From positions 1 through 39,520 of the forward strand of contig JAXJQF010000061.1 in the NCBI GenBank assembly GCA_036311285.1: a stretch of DNA of 39,520 nt, given 5' to 3'. The notes below the pieces were generated by a model. It was not told where the DNA came from, did not search any database, and saw only the letters and a list, made by a program, of their open reading frames with translations. The position numbers were made by a program, and so were the translations under genes. The DNA is from JAXJQF01 sp036311285 (GTDB lineage: Bacteria; Pseudomonadota; Gammaproteobacteria; Enterobacterales; Succinivibrionaceae). Positions 17,494-26,779 of this stretch are shown piece by piece (position 1 is the first letter of the stretch; every line of letters starts with the position of its first letter).

Positions 17494-18267
17494 CTAAATG
17501 TCTTTTTTCATCTTTTCATTTTTTAATATTTCACCAGCTAAAGCAAGATAAGCTCTAGCACCAAGTGAAGATTTGTCGTAATGTAAAGCAGGTTTACCAA
17601 AACTTGGAGCTTCAGCTAATTTAATGTTTCTAGGTATAATTGTCTTATATATATTAAATCCACCTTTTTTAAGTTCATCTGACACTTCTCTTGATAAATT
17701 AGCTCTATGATCAAACATTGTTCTCAAAAGACCTTCAATCTCTAATTGTGGATTAATATTATTTTTAATTTGACTAATTGTATCCATTAAATCAGTTAAA
17801 CCTTCTAAAGCAAAATATTCACATTGCATAGGAACAATAATAGAATTAGAAGCACTTAAAGCGTTGATAGTTAATAAGTTAAGAGAAGGTGGACAATCAA
17901 TTAATATATAGTCATATTGATCTTTAATTTGATCTAAAGCTCTTTTTAAAATATTTTCACGACCGATTTTTTTTAATAAATCAACTTCAGCAATAGTTAA
18001 ATCTGAGTTGCTAGGAATTATATCGTATCCACCAGTTGTATCTTTAATGATTACATCGTTAATATTAGTATTATTAACTAATAAATCAAAAGCACTTTTT
18101 TGGAGTTCAAATTTAGAAATACCACTAGACATAGTGGCATTACCTTGTGGATCTAAATCTATAACAAGAATTTTTTTTTGTAAAGCAAGTGAAGCTGCTA
18201 AATTAATACAAGTTGTTGTTTTACCAACTCCTCCTTTTTGGTTAGCAATTGATATAATTTTATTCAT
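17494..18267 (-). CDS. parA: Chromosome-partitioning ATPase ParA (Soj)
   Basis: ParA is a dynamic ATPase that moves ParB-parS complexes. The 257-residue protein has the deviant Walker A KGGVGKTT (11-18) with the signature lysine at 11, the A' motif VIDLDPQGNAT, the Walker B segment YDYILIDCPPSLN, and the DNA-binding basic C-terminal half. The short N-terminus without a helix-turn-helix marks a chromosomal type Ib-like Soj/ParA, not a plasmid P1 type. It sits 6 nt after rsmG and 8 nt before parB, the standard mnmG-rsmG-parA-parB order. Confidence 0.96.
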   Translation of the reverse strand: MNKIISIANQKGGVGKTTTCINLAASLALQKKILVIDLDPQGNATMSSGISKFELQKSAFDLLVNNTNINDVIIKDTTGGYDIIPSNSDLTIAEVDLLKKIGRENILKRALDQIKDQYDYILIDCPPSLNLLTINALSASNSIIVPMQCEYFALEGLTDLMDTISQIKNNINPQLEIEGLLRTMFDHRANLSREVSDELKKGGFNIYKTIIPRNIKLAEAPSFGKPALHYDKSSLGARAYLALAGEILKNEKMKKDI

Positions 18268-18273
18268 TTTTTT

Positions 18274-18918
18274 CTATACCTTTGTAATTTTTATTAAACA
18301 TCTATTTCCTAAATTAAGTGGTGTATTTAATTTGATATTATCAACAATTTTAAAATCATCAGGGATGTCTAAAATTTCATCTGCTTTTATATCACCTTTA
18401 AGAGCTAAATAATAACAATTATTATTTTTTGTGATATGTTTTGTTAAAAGAATCATATCTTTTAGTGAAGCAAATGCTCTGCTAGTGATACAATCTATAT
18501 TTATAGATGGATTATATTCTTCACATCGACTTAAAATTGGAATTACATTACTTAATTTTAGTTCACGTATAGCGTGTTTTATAAAATTAATTCTTTTTAA
18601 TCTGCTATCAAGTAAGTAAAACTTTTTGTCATTAAAGATAATAGCTAAAGGAATACCTGGTAAACCAGGTCCTGTACCTACATCAAGAATGTTGTTACCA
18701 TTATAATATTTATAACCAATAACTGAATCAATAATATGTTTAATTATCATATCTTTAGGATCAGTAATTGATGTTAAATTATATGTTTTGTTCCATTTAT
18801 GTAATAAATAAGTGAAATAAATTAGTTTAGTTATAATTTCATTATTAAACTTAATGTTTAATTTATTAAGTTCAGTAATAAGAAAATCATTTAAGTTATC
18901 AAATAAATTATTATTCAT
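18274..18918 (-). CDS. rsmG: 16S rRNA (guanine527-N7)-methyltransferase
   Basis: RsmG methylates G527 of 16S rRNA using S-adenosylmethionine. The 214-residue protein has the expected WNKTYNLTSI segment, the SAM-binding ILDVGTGPGLPGIPLAI near residues 79-95, LLDSRLKRINFI, and the TSRAF motif near residue 140. Length is normal (E. coli 207). Its start overlaps the end of mnmG by 8 nt, so the two tRNA/rRNA modification genes are probably co-translated. Confidence 0.95.
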   Translation of the reverse strand: MNNNLFDNLNDFLITELNKLNIKFNNEIITKLIYFTYLLHKWNKTYNLTSITDPKDMIIKHIIDSVIGYKYYNGNNILDVGTGPGLPGIPLAIIFNDKKFYLLDSRLKRINFIKHAIRELKLSNVIPILSRCEEYNPSINIDCITSRAFASLKDMILLTKHITKNNNCYYLALKGDIKADEILDIPDDFKIVDNIKLNTPLNLGNRCLIKITKV

Positions 18919-20803
18919 TTGGTATACCTAATAAGCCTAAGCGTTTTAAGTGTACTAATAAGATAGAGATAGAAGCTGGTGTTATACCAGATATTCTAGA
19001 AGCTTTACCTATAGTTTCAGGTTTAAAATCGTTTAGTTTCATAACAACTTCCTTTGATAAACCAGGAATATTATTATAATCAAAGTTTAAAGGAAGATAT
19101 GTGTTTTCATTTTTTTGATGTTTATTAATTTCATCATTTTGATGATTTATATAACCATCATATTTAATTTGAATTTCAACTTGTTTTTGGGCTTGTTCTA
19201 ATTTAGCAATTGGTTCAAGTTCTGAAATTTCAAAAAGATTATTAAAATTAATTTCAGGTCTTCTCATTATTTCTTCAAGATTTTGTTCTTTAGAAATAGG
19301 AGATTTTAAAATAGAATTAAGTTTATTAGCTATAACATTACCTGGTCCTATCCAAGTATTACGTAATCTTTCTTTTTCTTTTTCTATTTGTTCTATTTTA
19401 TTATTAAAGAAAGCCCATCTTTCATCTGAAATTAAACCAAGTTCACGACCTTTAGGGGTTAAACGTATATCGGCATTATCTTCTCTTAAAAGTAATCTAT
19501 ATTCTGCTCGAGATGTAAACATTCTATAAGGTTCATTAGTACCTAAAGTACATAAATCATCCATTAATACCCCAATATATGCTTCGTTTCTGTTAGGAGA
19601 CCATGATTCTTTATCCATAGCTCTTAAACCAGCGTTAATACCTGCTAAAATACCTTGAGCAGCTGCTTCTTCATATCCAGTAGTACCGTTTATTTGACCT
19701 GCGAAAAATAGATTATTAATAAATTTATTTTCCATGTTTTGTTTTAAGTCTTTAGGATCAAAGAAATCATATTCAATTGCGTATGCAGGTTTAGTAATAA
19801 TAGCATTTTCTAAACCTTCCATTGAATGGATAAAATCGACTTGTACATCAAATGGTAAACTAGTAGAAACTCCATTAGGATATAATTCATTTGTATATAA
19901 ACTTTCAGGTTCAATAAAGATTTGATGTGAATTTTTATCAGGATATCTTTTTATTTTATCTTCAATAGAAGGGCAGTATCTCGGTCCTATACTATGAATA
20001 ACACCTGAATATAAAGGACTTCTATCAAGATTATTTAATATTATTTCGTGTGTTCTTTCGTTAGTATGTGCTATATGACAGCATACTTGTTTTGGATGAT
20101 CATCGACACTACCTAAGAAAGAAAATACTGGAAGTTCTTTATCAGGTTCTTGTTTTGTTAATTTAGAAAAATCTACAGTGCGTTTATCTATACGACATGG
20201 AGTTCCTGTTTTTAGTCTACCCATTCTAATTGGTAGTTCATGAAGTTTTCTTGCTAAATCACATGATGCTTCATCGCCGGCTCTACCACCATTGTAGTTA
20301 TCTAAACCTATGTGAATTAAACCATTTAAAAATGTTCCGTTACATAAAACTACGCTTTTTGCATAGAATTTAATATTAGCCTTTGTTATTACACCTTTAA
20401 CAGTATTATTTTCAATTATTAAATCAGTACATGTTTGTTGAAATAAATGTAAGTTTTTGTAGTTATCTAATATTTTTCTGATTTCTATTTTATATAGAAT
20501 TCTATCTGTTTGAGCTCTAGTTGCTCTAACTGCATATCCTTTAGATGAGTTTAATGTTCTAAATTGAATACCTGATTTATCTATTGCTTGTGCAGTGATA
20601 CCACCTAAAGCATCTATTTCTTTTATAAGATGACCTTTTCCTATACCACCAAATGCAGGGTTGCAAGACATTTGTCCTAAAGTATCTAAATTATCAGTTA
20701 ATAATAGTGTTTTTAAATTAAGTCTAGCACTAGCTGTTGCTGCTTCAATACCTGCATGACCACCACCAACTACTATTACATCAAAATTATATTGACTCAT
20801 CAT
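18911..20803 (-). CDS. mnmG: tRNA uridine-5-carboxymethylaminomethyl modification enzyme MnmG
   Basis: MnmG, with MnmE, installs carboxymethylaminomethyl groups at wobble uridine 34. The 630 residues match E. coli (629). Visible are the FAD dinucleotide fold VVGGGHAGIEAATASARL (10-27), MSCNPAFGGIGKGHLIKEIDALGG, the GxxxGY-type segment FAGQINGTTGYEEAAAQG and the YRLLLREDNADIRLT block, and the helical C-terminal domain that binds MnmE. Two adjacent ATGs begin the gene; AAGG is 4 nt before the first and 7 nt before the second (20800), so the second may be used. It borders the putative origin, as in E. coli, and heads the long minus-strand gene chain. Confidence 0.97.
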   Translation of the reverse strand: MMSQYNFDVIVVGGGHAGIEAATASARLNLKTLLLTDNLDTLGQMSCNPAFGGIGKGHLIKEIDALGGITAQAIDKSGIQFRTLNSSKGYAVRATRAQTDRILYKIEIRKILDNYKNLHLFQQTCTDLIIENNTVKGVITKANIKFYAKSVVLCNGTFLNGLIHIGLDNYNGGRAGDEASCDLARKLHELPIRMGRLKTGTPCRIDKRTVDFSKLTKQEPDKELPVFSFLGSVDDHPKQVCCHIAHTNERTHEIILNNLDRSPLYSGVIHSIGPRYCPSIEDKIKRYPDKNSHQIFIEPESLYTNELYPNGVSTSLPFDVQVDFIHSMEGLENAIITKPAYAIEYDFFDPKDLKQNMENKFINNLFFAGQINGTTGYEEAAAQGILAGINAGLRAMDKESWSPNRNEAYIGVLMDDLCTLGTNEPYRMFTSRAEYRLLLREDNADIRLTPKGRELGLISDERWAFFNNKIEQIEKEKERLRNTWIGPGNVIANKLNSILKSPISKEQNLEEIMRRPEINFNNLFEISELEPIAKLEQAQKQVEIQIKYDGYINHQNDEINKHQKNENTYLPLNFDYNNIPGLSKEVVMKLNDFKPETIGKASRISGITPASISILLVHLKRLGLLGIPNE

Positions 20804-21287
20804 TTTGCCTTATTTTTTTATTTATATATATTAATTAATTTTATATTTTTTTTATAAAGATAAAAAAATGTTAATTTTCGCTATAAGCCTTATTTTGTAA
20901 GTGTTTAAGCTGTTAGTAAAAGTGAAAATAAAATGAAAATATATATGTTAATAAATGTGTAAAAATTTTAGTTATGAAAAATTATTCACAACTTTTTATG
21001 AAATCTAACAAATTAGTAATAAGTTATCCACAAAATTATTTTCATGTATATTTATTTGTTAAAATATTGGTATTAAATGTTGATAACTTTTTATGTTTGT
21101 TGTAAAACAGTGTTTTAAAGTGTGAAAAATTTTTTTTATATTATACACAATTATATGAAATCTTAAAATTTTTATTTAAAAAAGTCACAGTAATAAAATT
21201 TATGTTTTAATTAGAGTAAAGGATTGTAATAAAAGATTTGTTTTAACAATGAAATGTATGTTAGAAATTAAGTTTTGTGGTTATATA
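20804..21287. other. oriC: Candidate replication origin (oriC) with DnaA-box cluster
   Basis: A gene-free, very AT-rich spacer between mnmG and efp. DnaA boxes matching TTATNCACA lie at 20982-20990 (TTATTCACA), 21024-21032 (TTATCCACA, the strongest form) and 21141-21149 (TTATACACA, identical to E. coli R2). A weaker box, TTATCAACA, lies on the minus strand at 21086-21078. A long A+T run at about 20812-20872 could be the unwinding element. E. coli oriC also lies beside mnmG. Sampled strand-composition counts switch sign in this neighbourhood. A second, smaller candidate lies before dnaA. I saw no open reading frame or RNA gene here. Confidence 0.65.
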
Positions 21288-21316
21288 TGAAAAAAGCTCC
21301 AACAAAGGAGCTTTTC
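21288..21316 (-). terminator. Rho-independent terminator of efp
   Basis: A 9-bp perfect stem, AAAAGCTCC (21292-21300) and GGAGCTTTT (21307-21315), has loop AACAAA. Read on the minus strand it ends in a T tract (complement of the A run at 21289-21295). It lies about 16 nt downstream of the efp stop. Confidence 0.85.
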
Positions 21317-21331
21317 TTATATTAAAGATTA

Positions 21332-21895
21332 TTAAACACGTTTTCTGAATTCATTTGTACGTGTATCGATTTCAATCTTGTCGCCTGTTTTAACAAAGTC
21401 TGCAACAGTGATTGTGAAACCTGTACCTTTTAGAGTTGCTGGTTTAGTAACTTTACCAGATGTATCGCCTCTTACTGATGGTTCAGTGTATTCTACTTCT
21501 CTTACAATGATTGTTGGTAATTCAACGCTAATTGCTTTTTCATTGTAAAAAGTAACAGTACATTCATCTTCCATACCATCAACGATATAGTTAACCACGT
21601 CACCTAAGTTTTCTTTTTCGATTTCGTATTGGTTATATTCTTCATCCATGAAAACATACATTGGATCTGCATAGTATGAGAATGTGCATGTTTTATGTTC
21701 AAGAATTACGTCGTCTAATTTGTCATCAGCCTTAAATACTGTTTCTGTACCACCTTCGCTTAAAAGGTTTTTTAATTTCATTTTAACAACAGCTGCGTTA
21801 CGACCTGATTTATTAAATTCTGTTTTGATAACAACCATAGGGTCTTTACCCATCATGATTACGTTACCAGCACGGATTTCTTGTGCAGTTTTCAT
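21332..21895 (-). CDS. efp: Translation elongation factor P (Arg32 type)
   Basis: EF-P rescues ribosomes stalled at polyproline. The 187 residues comprise the KOW-like N-domain and two OB domains, ending in the standard TGDKIEIDTRTNEFRKRV. The modified tip residue is Arg32 in EFNKSGRNAAVV, not lysine, which marks the form that is rhamnosylated by EarP. The earP gene lies directly upstream with a two-base gap, so enzyme and substrate are co-expressed. The protein is strikingly well conserved compared with its neighbours: most of it resembles the Pseudomonas sequence as I remember it. Confidence 0.98.
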   Translation of the reverse strand: MKTAQEIRAGNVIMMGKDPMVVIKTEFNKSGRNAAVVKMKLKNLLSEGGTETVFKADDKLDDVILEHKTCTFSYYADPMYVFMDEEYNQYEIEKENLGDVVNYIVDGMEDECTVTFYNEKAISVELPTIIVREVEYTEPSVRGDTSGKVTKPATLKGTGFTITVADFVKTGDKIEIDTRTNEFRKRV

Positions 21896-21897
21896 CT

Positions 21898-23025
21898 TTA
21901 ATTCCTATTTATTTGCTTAATAAAATTAAGTAGGTTTGAGCAAAGAGAATCATTTTGTTTAAGTTCCCTAGCCCATAATTTATTGTGTGAAATAATTTCT
22001 TCAGATTTTAACATAAAACTATCAAAATTTGAATATATATTACTTGTATTTAGATTGATAAGACTTTCATATATATCGTTATAATTTTTATTATTTTGAG
22101 GTATATATTTGTAGATAAAGTGTTTTATTTTATCTAAATGTGCGTTTTCTTCCTGCTTATAAATATCCCACAAAAATAATTTCTCTTGGATAATTGCTTG
22201 TACTATAGAATCTTCACCTCTAACTATGACTAAATCGCATATGTTTATAAGTTTATTGAAGTTAGATTGGTTTATCATTTTGAATTTAAAAAGTTTGGCT
22301 TTAGGAAATTTATCTTTAATTTCTTTAATAGTATTGTTATTAAAAATTGTTGAGCTTTTGCCTTCTGCTATAAAGAATACGCTGTTAGGATTTTGCTTTA
22401 GTTTAGATATCGTTATGTTTTTTACTTGTGGATTATCATAAGTAAATATTAGGTTAAAAGAGTAGTTTTTACATAAATTAGGAATTTCTTTTATTTTAAG
22501 TTTACGATTGCTTATATGATGAGAAAATTTTTGTAAAAACTTTATCTTATTTATTTTTGTAACTAATTTGTTAAAGTTTAAACCACCAGTGTTTGGGGTA
22601 AAACCCGGAAAGAAAAAGTATTTTTTTAAGCCATTTGATTGAGGAGATATTTTAAGATGACAGTCTTCAATCCAATTTTCAGCAGATAGATATTCTAAGT
22701 TTATCCACAAATTTTTATCTGTAATTTTGTTACTAATATATTGAGGTAAGTTACATCCAAAAGTTTCTATTATTGTATATGAGGGTATGTAATTATGTTT
22801 TAGATTATTATCCCATTTGTGTATAAATAAGTATTTAGATAATTTTTGAAATTTTTTGTGAATATTTATTTTATTTTCTATTTTTGAAAAAATGTATAAA
22901 TCATCTACATATAAATGGACAATATATTTATTAGAAGCTATTTCTTTGGCTAATCTATACGAAACACCTATGTCACCAAAATTATCAATAATATTGCAGA
23001 ATATATCTATTGTATTTGTTTTCAC
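21898..23025 (-). CDS. earP: EF-P arginine rhamnosyltransferase EarP
   Basis: EarP transfers rhamnose from dTDP-rhamnose to Arg32 of EF-P. The 375-residue GT-B-type enzyme opens with the family signature DIFCNIIDNFGDIGVSYRLAKEI, containing the catalytic-site Asp, and keeps PGFTPNTGGL in the middle and the C-terminal nucleotide-sugar block VIVRGEDSIVQAIIQEKLFLWDIYKQEENAHLDKI. The start is a GTG at 23025, two bases after mnmE; no nearer ATG keeps the conserved N-terminus. The sequence is otherwise highly diverged and Asn/Lys/Ile-rich. dTDP-rhamnose synthesis genes are not in this window and must lie elsewhere. Confidence 0.95.
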   Translation of the reverse strand: MKTNTIDIFCNIIDNFGDIGVSYRLAKEIASNKYIVHLYVDDLYIFSKIENKINIHKKFQKLSKYLFIHKWDNNLKHNYIPSYTIIETFGCNLPQYISNKITDKNLWINLEYLSAENWIEDCHLKISPQSNGLKKYFFFPGFTPNTGGLNFNKLVTKINKIKFLQKFSHHISNRKLKIKEIPNLCKNYSFNLIFTYDNPQVKNITISKLKQNPNSVFFIAEGKSSTIFNNNTIKEIKDKFPKAKLFKFKMINQSNFNKLINICDLVIVRGEDSIVQAIIQEKLFLWDIYKQEENAHLDKIKHFIYKYIPQNNKNYNDIYESLINLNTSNIYSNFDSFMLKSEEIISHNKLWARELKQNDSLCSNLLNFIKQINRN

Positions 23026-23027
23026 TA

Positions 23028-24386
23028 TTACTTACCAATACAGAATGTATTAAATATTTCTGAAAGAAGATTGTCTGCAGTAAAGTTTCCTAAGATTTCA
23101 TTTAAATGATTTTGGCATTTACGCATTTCTTCTGCTGCTAATTCTATATCATTGTATGAAGCTATATATTCAATGCTTTGTTTTATGCATACGATAGAAT
23201 TTTCTAATGCATTTAAATGTCTACGTCTAGCTATAAAAGTGTTTTCTGAAGTAGAGTTGTATCCAACACTTGTTTTGATGTGTTCTTTTAATGAATCTAG
23301 TCCTTTAGTACTTTTGGTAGAAATAAAAATTTTTTCATAATCATTAAATACTGCAGGTAATGTGTAATTAGATTCTATATCAATTTTGTTACAAACAATA
23401 GTGAATGGAAGCTGATTGTTAGTTTTATTTAAAATATTTTGGAATAATATTTCTTGTTCATTATTGTCTGATTTTGTTGTGTCATAGACAAATAGAATTC
23501 TATTTGCTTGTTGAATTTCATTCCATGCTTTATCTATACCTATTTTCTCAATTATGTCAGAAGTATGATTTCTTAATCCTGCCGTGTCAACAATGTGGAT
23601 AGGTAAACCATCAATGTTTATATTTTCTTTTAAAACATCTCTTGTTGTTCCTTCTATATCTGTTACTATTGCAGCTTCTTTTTGACATAAAGCATTTAAT
23701 AATGAAGACTTGCCGGCGTTAGGTATACCTGCAATAACAAGTTTAATGCCTTCTTGTAGCAATGCACCTTGTGTTGCATTTTTAAGTACATTTTCTATTT
23801 GAGATTCTATAATCATTAGTTCACTATGTACTTTACCTTCTTCTATAAAATCGATAGCTTCCTCAGGAAAATCAATTGTAGCTTCAACATAAGTTCTTAA
23901 TTTAATTAGATTAGAGTTAATTGATTTTATTAGGTTGCTAAATTCACCTTGTAAAGAGTTTGTTGCTGATATTGCTGCTTGAGTACTTGTTGCGTTTATA
24001 AGGTCACATATAGCTTCAGCTTGTGTTAAATCTATTTTGTTGTTTAAAAATGCACGTTCTGTAAATTCTCCAGGATTAGCTATTCTAACTCCTGGAATTT
24101 TTAAGATTTCGTTCATTATAAGGTCTAATATAATTGGACCACCATGGCATTGAAATTCTAGAATATCTTCACCAGTAAAGCTAAATGGAGCTTTAAAAGA
24201 TAAAATAATACCTTTATCTAATATAGTGTTATTTGTATTGTAAATATTTAAGTATTCGGCATATCTAACTCTAGGAGTTTTATGAAGTAGTTTTTGTGCA
24301 ACGATATCACAATGTTCACCAGAAACACGAATGATACCGATACCTCCTTTTCCACTAGCAGTAGCTATAGCAACTATAGAATTCAT
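23028..24386 (-). CDS. mnmE: tRNA modification GTPase MnmE
   Basis: MnmE works with MnmG on wobble uridine 34. The 452-residue protein has an N-terminal folate-binding domain (IATASGKGGIGIIRVSG), the conserved FTGEDILEFQCHGGP, a helical domain interrupted by the G domain with P-loop GIPNAGKSS, DIEGTTRD (G2), DTAGL (G3) and NKID (G4), and the invariant C-terminal CIGK. Everything needed is present, and the length matches E. coli (454). It is 25 nt after yidC and 2 nt before earP. Confidence 0.97.
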   Translation of the reverse strand: MNSIVAIATASGKGGIGIIRVSGEHCDIVAQKLLHKTPRVRYAEYLNIYNTNNTILDKGIILSFKAPFSFTGEDILEFQCHGGPIILDLIMNEILKIPGVRIANPGEFTERAFLNNKIDLTQAEAICDLINATSTQAAISATNSLQGEFSNLIKSINSNLIKLRTYVEATIDFPEEAIDFIEEGKVHSELMIIESQIENVLKNATQGALLQEGIKLVIAGIPNAGKSSLLNALCQKEAAIVTDIEGTTRDVLKENINIDGLPIHIVDTAGLRNHTSDIIEKIGIDKAWNEIQQANRILFVYDTTKSDNNEQEILFQNILNKTNNQLPFTIVCNKIDIESNYTLPAVFNDYEKIFISTKSTKGLDSLKEHIKTSVGYNSTSENTFIARRRHLNALENSIVCIKQSIEYIASYNDIELAAEEMRKCQNHLNEILGNFTADNLLSEIFNTFCIGK

Positions 24387-24411
24387 AAAAACTCCTAAAA
24401 CACTTATTTGT

Positions 24412-26070
24412 TTATTTATTTTTTACATGTAACCCAGTTTTTTCTAAATGTCTGAAAATAATGGTTTGTTGAATAATTGTAACAATGTTAGATACTAACC
24501 AATACAATGTTAAACCAGCAGGGAATGTACAGAACATTAATGTAAAAATTACAGGCATAACTGTAAATATTTTCTTCTGCATTGGATCTGTTACAGGGGT
24601 TGGTGACATCTTTTGGATAATAAACATTGTAACGCCCATTAAAATAGGGAAAACAAAGTATGGATCATATGTTGATAAGTCTTTTATCCAGAAAAAGAAA
24701 GGAGAGTGTCTTAATTCTGTTGATTCCATTAATGTCCAATATAAAGCAATAAATATAGGCATTTGAATTAAAATTGGTAAACAGCCACCTAATGGATTAA
24801 CGCCTTCTTTTGAGTATAAAGTCATCATTGCTTGACTTAATTTTTGCTTATCATCTTTGTACTTGTTTTTTATTTCATTTAATTTTGGAGTCAATAATCT
24901 CATCTTAGCCATAGAGGTGTATTGTTTCTTGGTTAGTGTATACATACATCCTCTAACTATTAGAGTGATAATAATGATTGATACCCCCCAGTTGTTAGTA
25001 AATGAATTGATGAAATCCAAAAGTTTAAATAAGAATATTGATAAGAAAGACAACCAACCATAATCAACCGTTAATTCAAAGTTCGGGGCGGTACTTTCCA
25101 TTTCAGTTAAGTTTTTAGGACCAATCCATAATTTGTTTGAAATTGTAGCCTTTTGAGTTCCTTTTTGCAAAGTTATAGGTGAACTTAGTATTGATATTTT
25201 TGCGTATTGGTTGTTATCTAAAGATTCTAAGATTATTTCGTTACTTGTATTTGATAAACCAATCCATGCGGTAACAAAATAATGTTGAATCATACTTATC
25301 CAACCACCTTGAGAAGATGATTTAATTTCTTTAGATTTTAAATCAGCAATATCTTCAAATGATTCTTTTGAGTATTTTGTATCAGAAGTTGAGAAGGCCG
25401 CACCTCTGTATGCTGCTGTACCAAACATTCCATTTGTTTCTTGTTCAGGTGTTTTTGATTGAATGATAGATGAGTTGATCGATACGTTAATTTCTTTGTT
25501 TATATTTTCTAAAGTATGTTCTACATTTATAACATGTGAGTTTTCTGTAAAAGTATATGATTTTGTGAATTTTATACCAGACTTATCCACATGTACTAAG
25601 TCAATTTTGAATTTATCGGCTTGGTCATCTGATTTATTAGGACTGAAAGTGTAATGTGTTTTTTCACTTGAGTATAAAGGGTTTAATGTATATTTTGTAT
25701 TTTCAATGTTATCATTTGAGTTAGATTCAGTAATAACAAGATTATTTGTTGTATAGTACTTAAAGTTATCTTGCTTTTTTAATAATTTAAAATAAGCATC
25801 AGATTCAAGGTCTTGTTTTTGATCTTTCAATTCAGCACTTATAATATCACCACCTTTTAAATCTACTTTTAATAGATATAAATCTGTGTCAATAGATATT
25901 ATTTGTTCGCTAGTGGATACCTCTGTATTAGATACTTCGTTTGATGTAATAATTGAAGTAGAAGGTTGGTCTGCGAATTTCTTTGTATTTTGATCTGAAA
26001 AGTATGTATAGGCTACTATACATGTGATAATTATAAACAAAAATAAAGATGTAGAACGTTGCGCATGCAT
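24412..26070 (-). CDS. yidC: Membrane protein insertase YidC
   Basis: YidC inserts and folds inner-membrane proteins, including ATP synthase subunits a and c. The 552-residue protein has an N-terminal anchor (residues 8-24), a large periplasmic beta domain (about 55-330) and the five-helix core starting near WLSFLSIFLFKLLDFI. The core includes the cytoplasmic hairpin MRLLTPKLNEIKNKYKDDKQKLSQAMMTLYSKEGVNPLGGCLPILIQMPIFIALYW. The hydrophilic-groove arginine falls in the helix with IIIITLIVRGCMYTL. The gene lies 19 nt after yidD, in the classic rpmH-rnpA-yidD-yidC-mnmE block. Confidence 0.97.
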   Translation of the reverse strand: MHAQRSTSLFLFIIITCIVAYTYFSDQNTKKFADQPSTSIITSNEVSNTEVSTSEQIISIDTDLYLLKVDLKGGDIISAELKDQKQDLESDAYFKLLKKQDNFKYYTTNNLVITESNSNDNIENTKYTLNPLYSSEKTHYTFSPNKSDDQADKFKIDLVHVDKSGIKFTKSYTFTENSHVINVEHTLENINKEINVSINSSIIQSKTPEQETNGMFGTAAYRGAAFSTSDTKYSKESFEDIADLKSKEIKSSSQGGWISMIQHYFVTAWIGLSNTSNEIILESLDNNQYAKISILSSPITLQKGTQKATISNKLWIGPKNLTEMESTAPNFELTVDYGWLSFLSIFLFKLLDFINSFTNNWGVSIIIITLIVRGCMYTLTKKQYTSMAKMRLLTPKLNEIKNKYKDDKQKLSQAMMTLYSKEGVNPLGGCLPILIQMPIFIALYWTLMESTELRHSPFFFWIKDLSTYDPYFVFPILMGVTMFIIQKMSPTPVTDPMQKKIFTVMPVIFTLMFCTFPAGLTLYWLVSNIVTIIQQTIIFRHLEKTGLHVKNK

Positions 26071-26089
26071 ATCTTATACTCGTTAATAT

Positions 26090-26320
26090 TTATTTTAAAT
26101 AATCAATCCCGCCTTTGTGTAAAGGGGAACACCTAAGAATTCTTAAAAACCCAAGATAACATCCTTTAAAAAATCCATATTTAATTATTGCTTGTTTAGT
26201 ATATTCAGAACAAGTAGGGTAATATCGACATTGATTTCCAATGTAAGGACTTAATACTTTTTGATATATACGTATTAAGAAGCAACCGATTTTTTGTAGC
26301 GGTGACAAATTATTTTCCAT
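26090..26320 (-). CDS. yidD: Membrane protein insertion efficiency factor YidD
   Basis: A 76-residue protein with the full family core, IRIYQKVLSPYIGNQCRYYPTCSEYTKQAIIKYG, including the cysteines of CRYYPTCS and a later RILRCSPLHKGGID. YidD is a small membrane-associated protein that assists YidC. Its start overlaps the 3' end of rnpA by 46 nt, a common overlap at this locus, and it is followed by yidC. Confidence 0.93.
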   Translation of the reverse strand: MENNLSPLQKIGCFLIRIYQKVLSPYIGNQCRYYPTCSEYTKQAIIKYGFFKGCYLGFLRILRCSPLHKGGIDYLK

Positions 26321-26643
26321 AATTTAAAAAAAAGTTCGCTTATTTGTTTATTATTAAGAGTAGTAATGTCTGATTTAGCAATAAAAATTATGTCTAATGG
26401 AGGATATTTAATTTGATTTTTTCTAAAATTTTCTCTGATAATTCTTTTAATTCTGTTTCTTGAAACTGCTTTTTTTACTGCTTTTTTCGGAACGATTAAA
26501 CCTAACCTAGAACTCTTTTGCTCTTGATTATTTGCTAATAATGTAAAACAAGGAGAACTAGCTCTTATAGGAGTTTCAAAAACTTTATTAAAATTATCGG
26601 GAGTTAAAAGTCTTAACTCCCGAGAAAATTTTTCTTTAGTCAT
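26275..26643 (-). CDS. rnpA: Ribonuclease P protein component
   Basis: RnpA is the protein subunit of RNase P, which trims 5' ends of tRNA precursors. The 122-residue basic protein carries the RNR motif KKAVKKAVSRNRIKRIIRENFR (about residues 53-74) and the N-terminal FSRELRLLTPDNFNKVF. It overlaps rpmH by 8 nt upstream and yidD by 46 nt downstream. Length is normal. Confidence 0.94.
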   Translation of the reverse strand: MTKEKFSRELRLLTPDNFNKVFETPIRASSPCFTLLANNQEQKSSRLGLIVPKKAVKKAVSRNRIKRIIRENFRKNQIKYPPLDIIFIAKSDITTLNNKQISELFFKLWKIICHRYKKSVAS

Positions 26644-26779
26644 TAACTGTTGTTAAACGTGCACGACCTTTAGCACGACGACGTGATAATACCTTACGAC
26701 CGTCAGCTGTCTTCATACGGCTACGGAAGCCATGAGTACGTTTACGTTTTAATACAGAAGGTTGAAAAGTACGCTTCAT
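26636..26779 (-). CDS. rpmH: 50S ribosomal protein L34
   Basis: A 47-residue, strongly basic protein beginning MKRTFQPSVLKRKRTHGFRS, the hallmark of L34. The start at 26779 has GGAG 8 nt upstream. A longer reading frame from 26848 exists, but its extra 23 residues are hydrophobic and foreign to L34. It is the first gene of the leftward rpmH-rnpA-yidD-yidC-mnmE-earP-efp block and diverges from dnaA. Confidence 0.97.
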   Translation of the reverse strand: MKRTFQPSVLKRKRTHGFRSRMKTADGRKVLSRRRAKGRARLTTVND

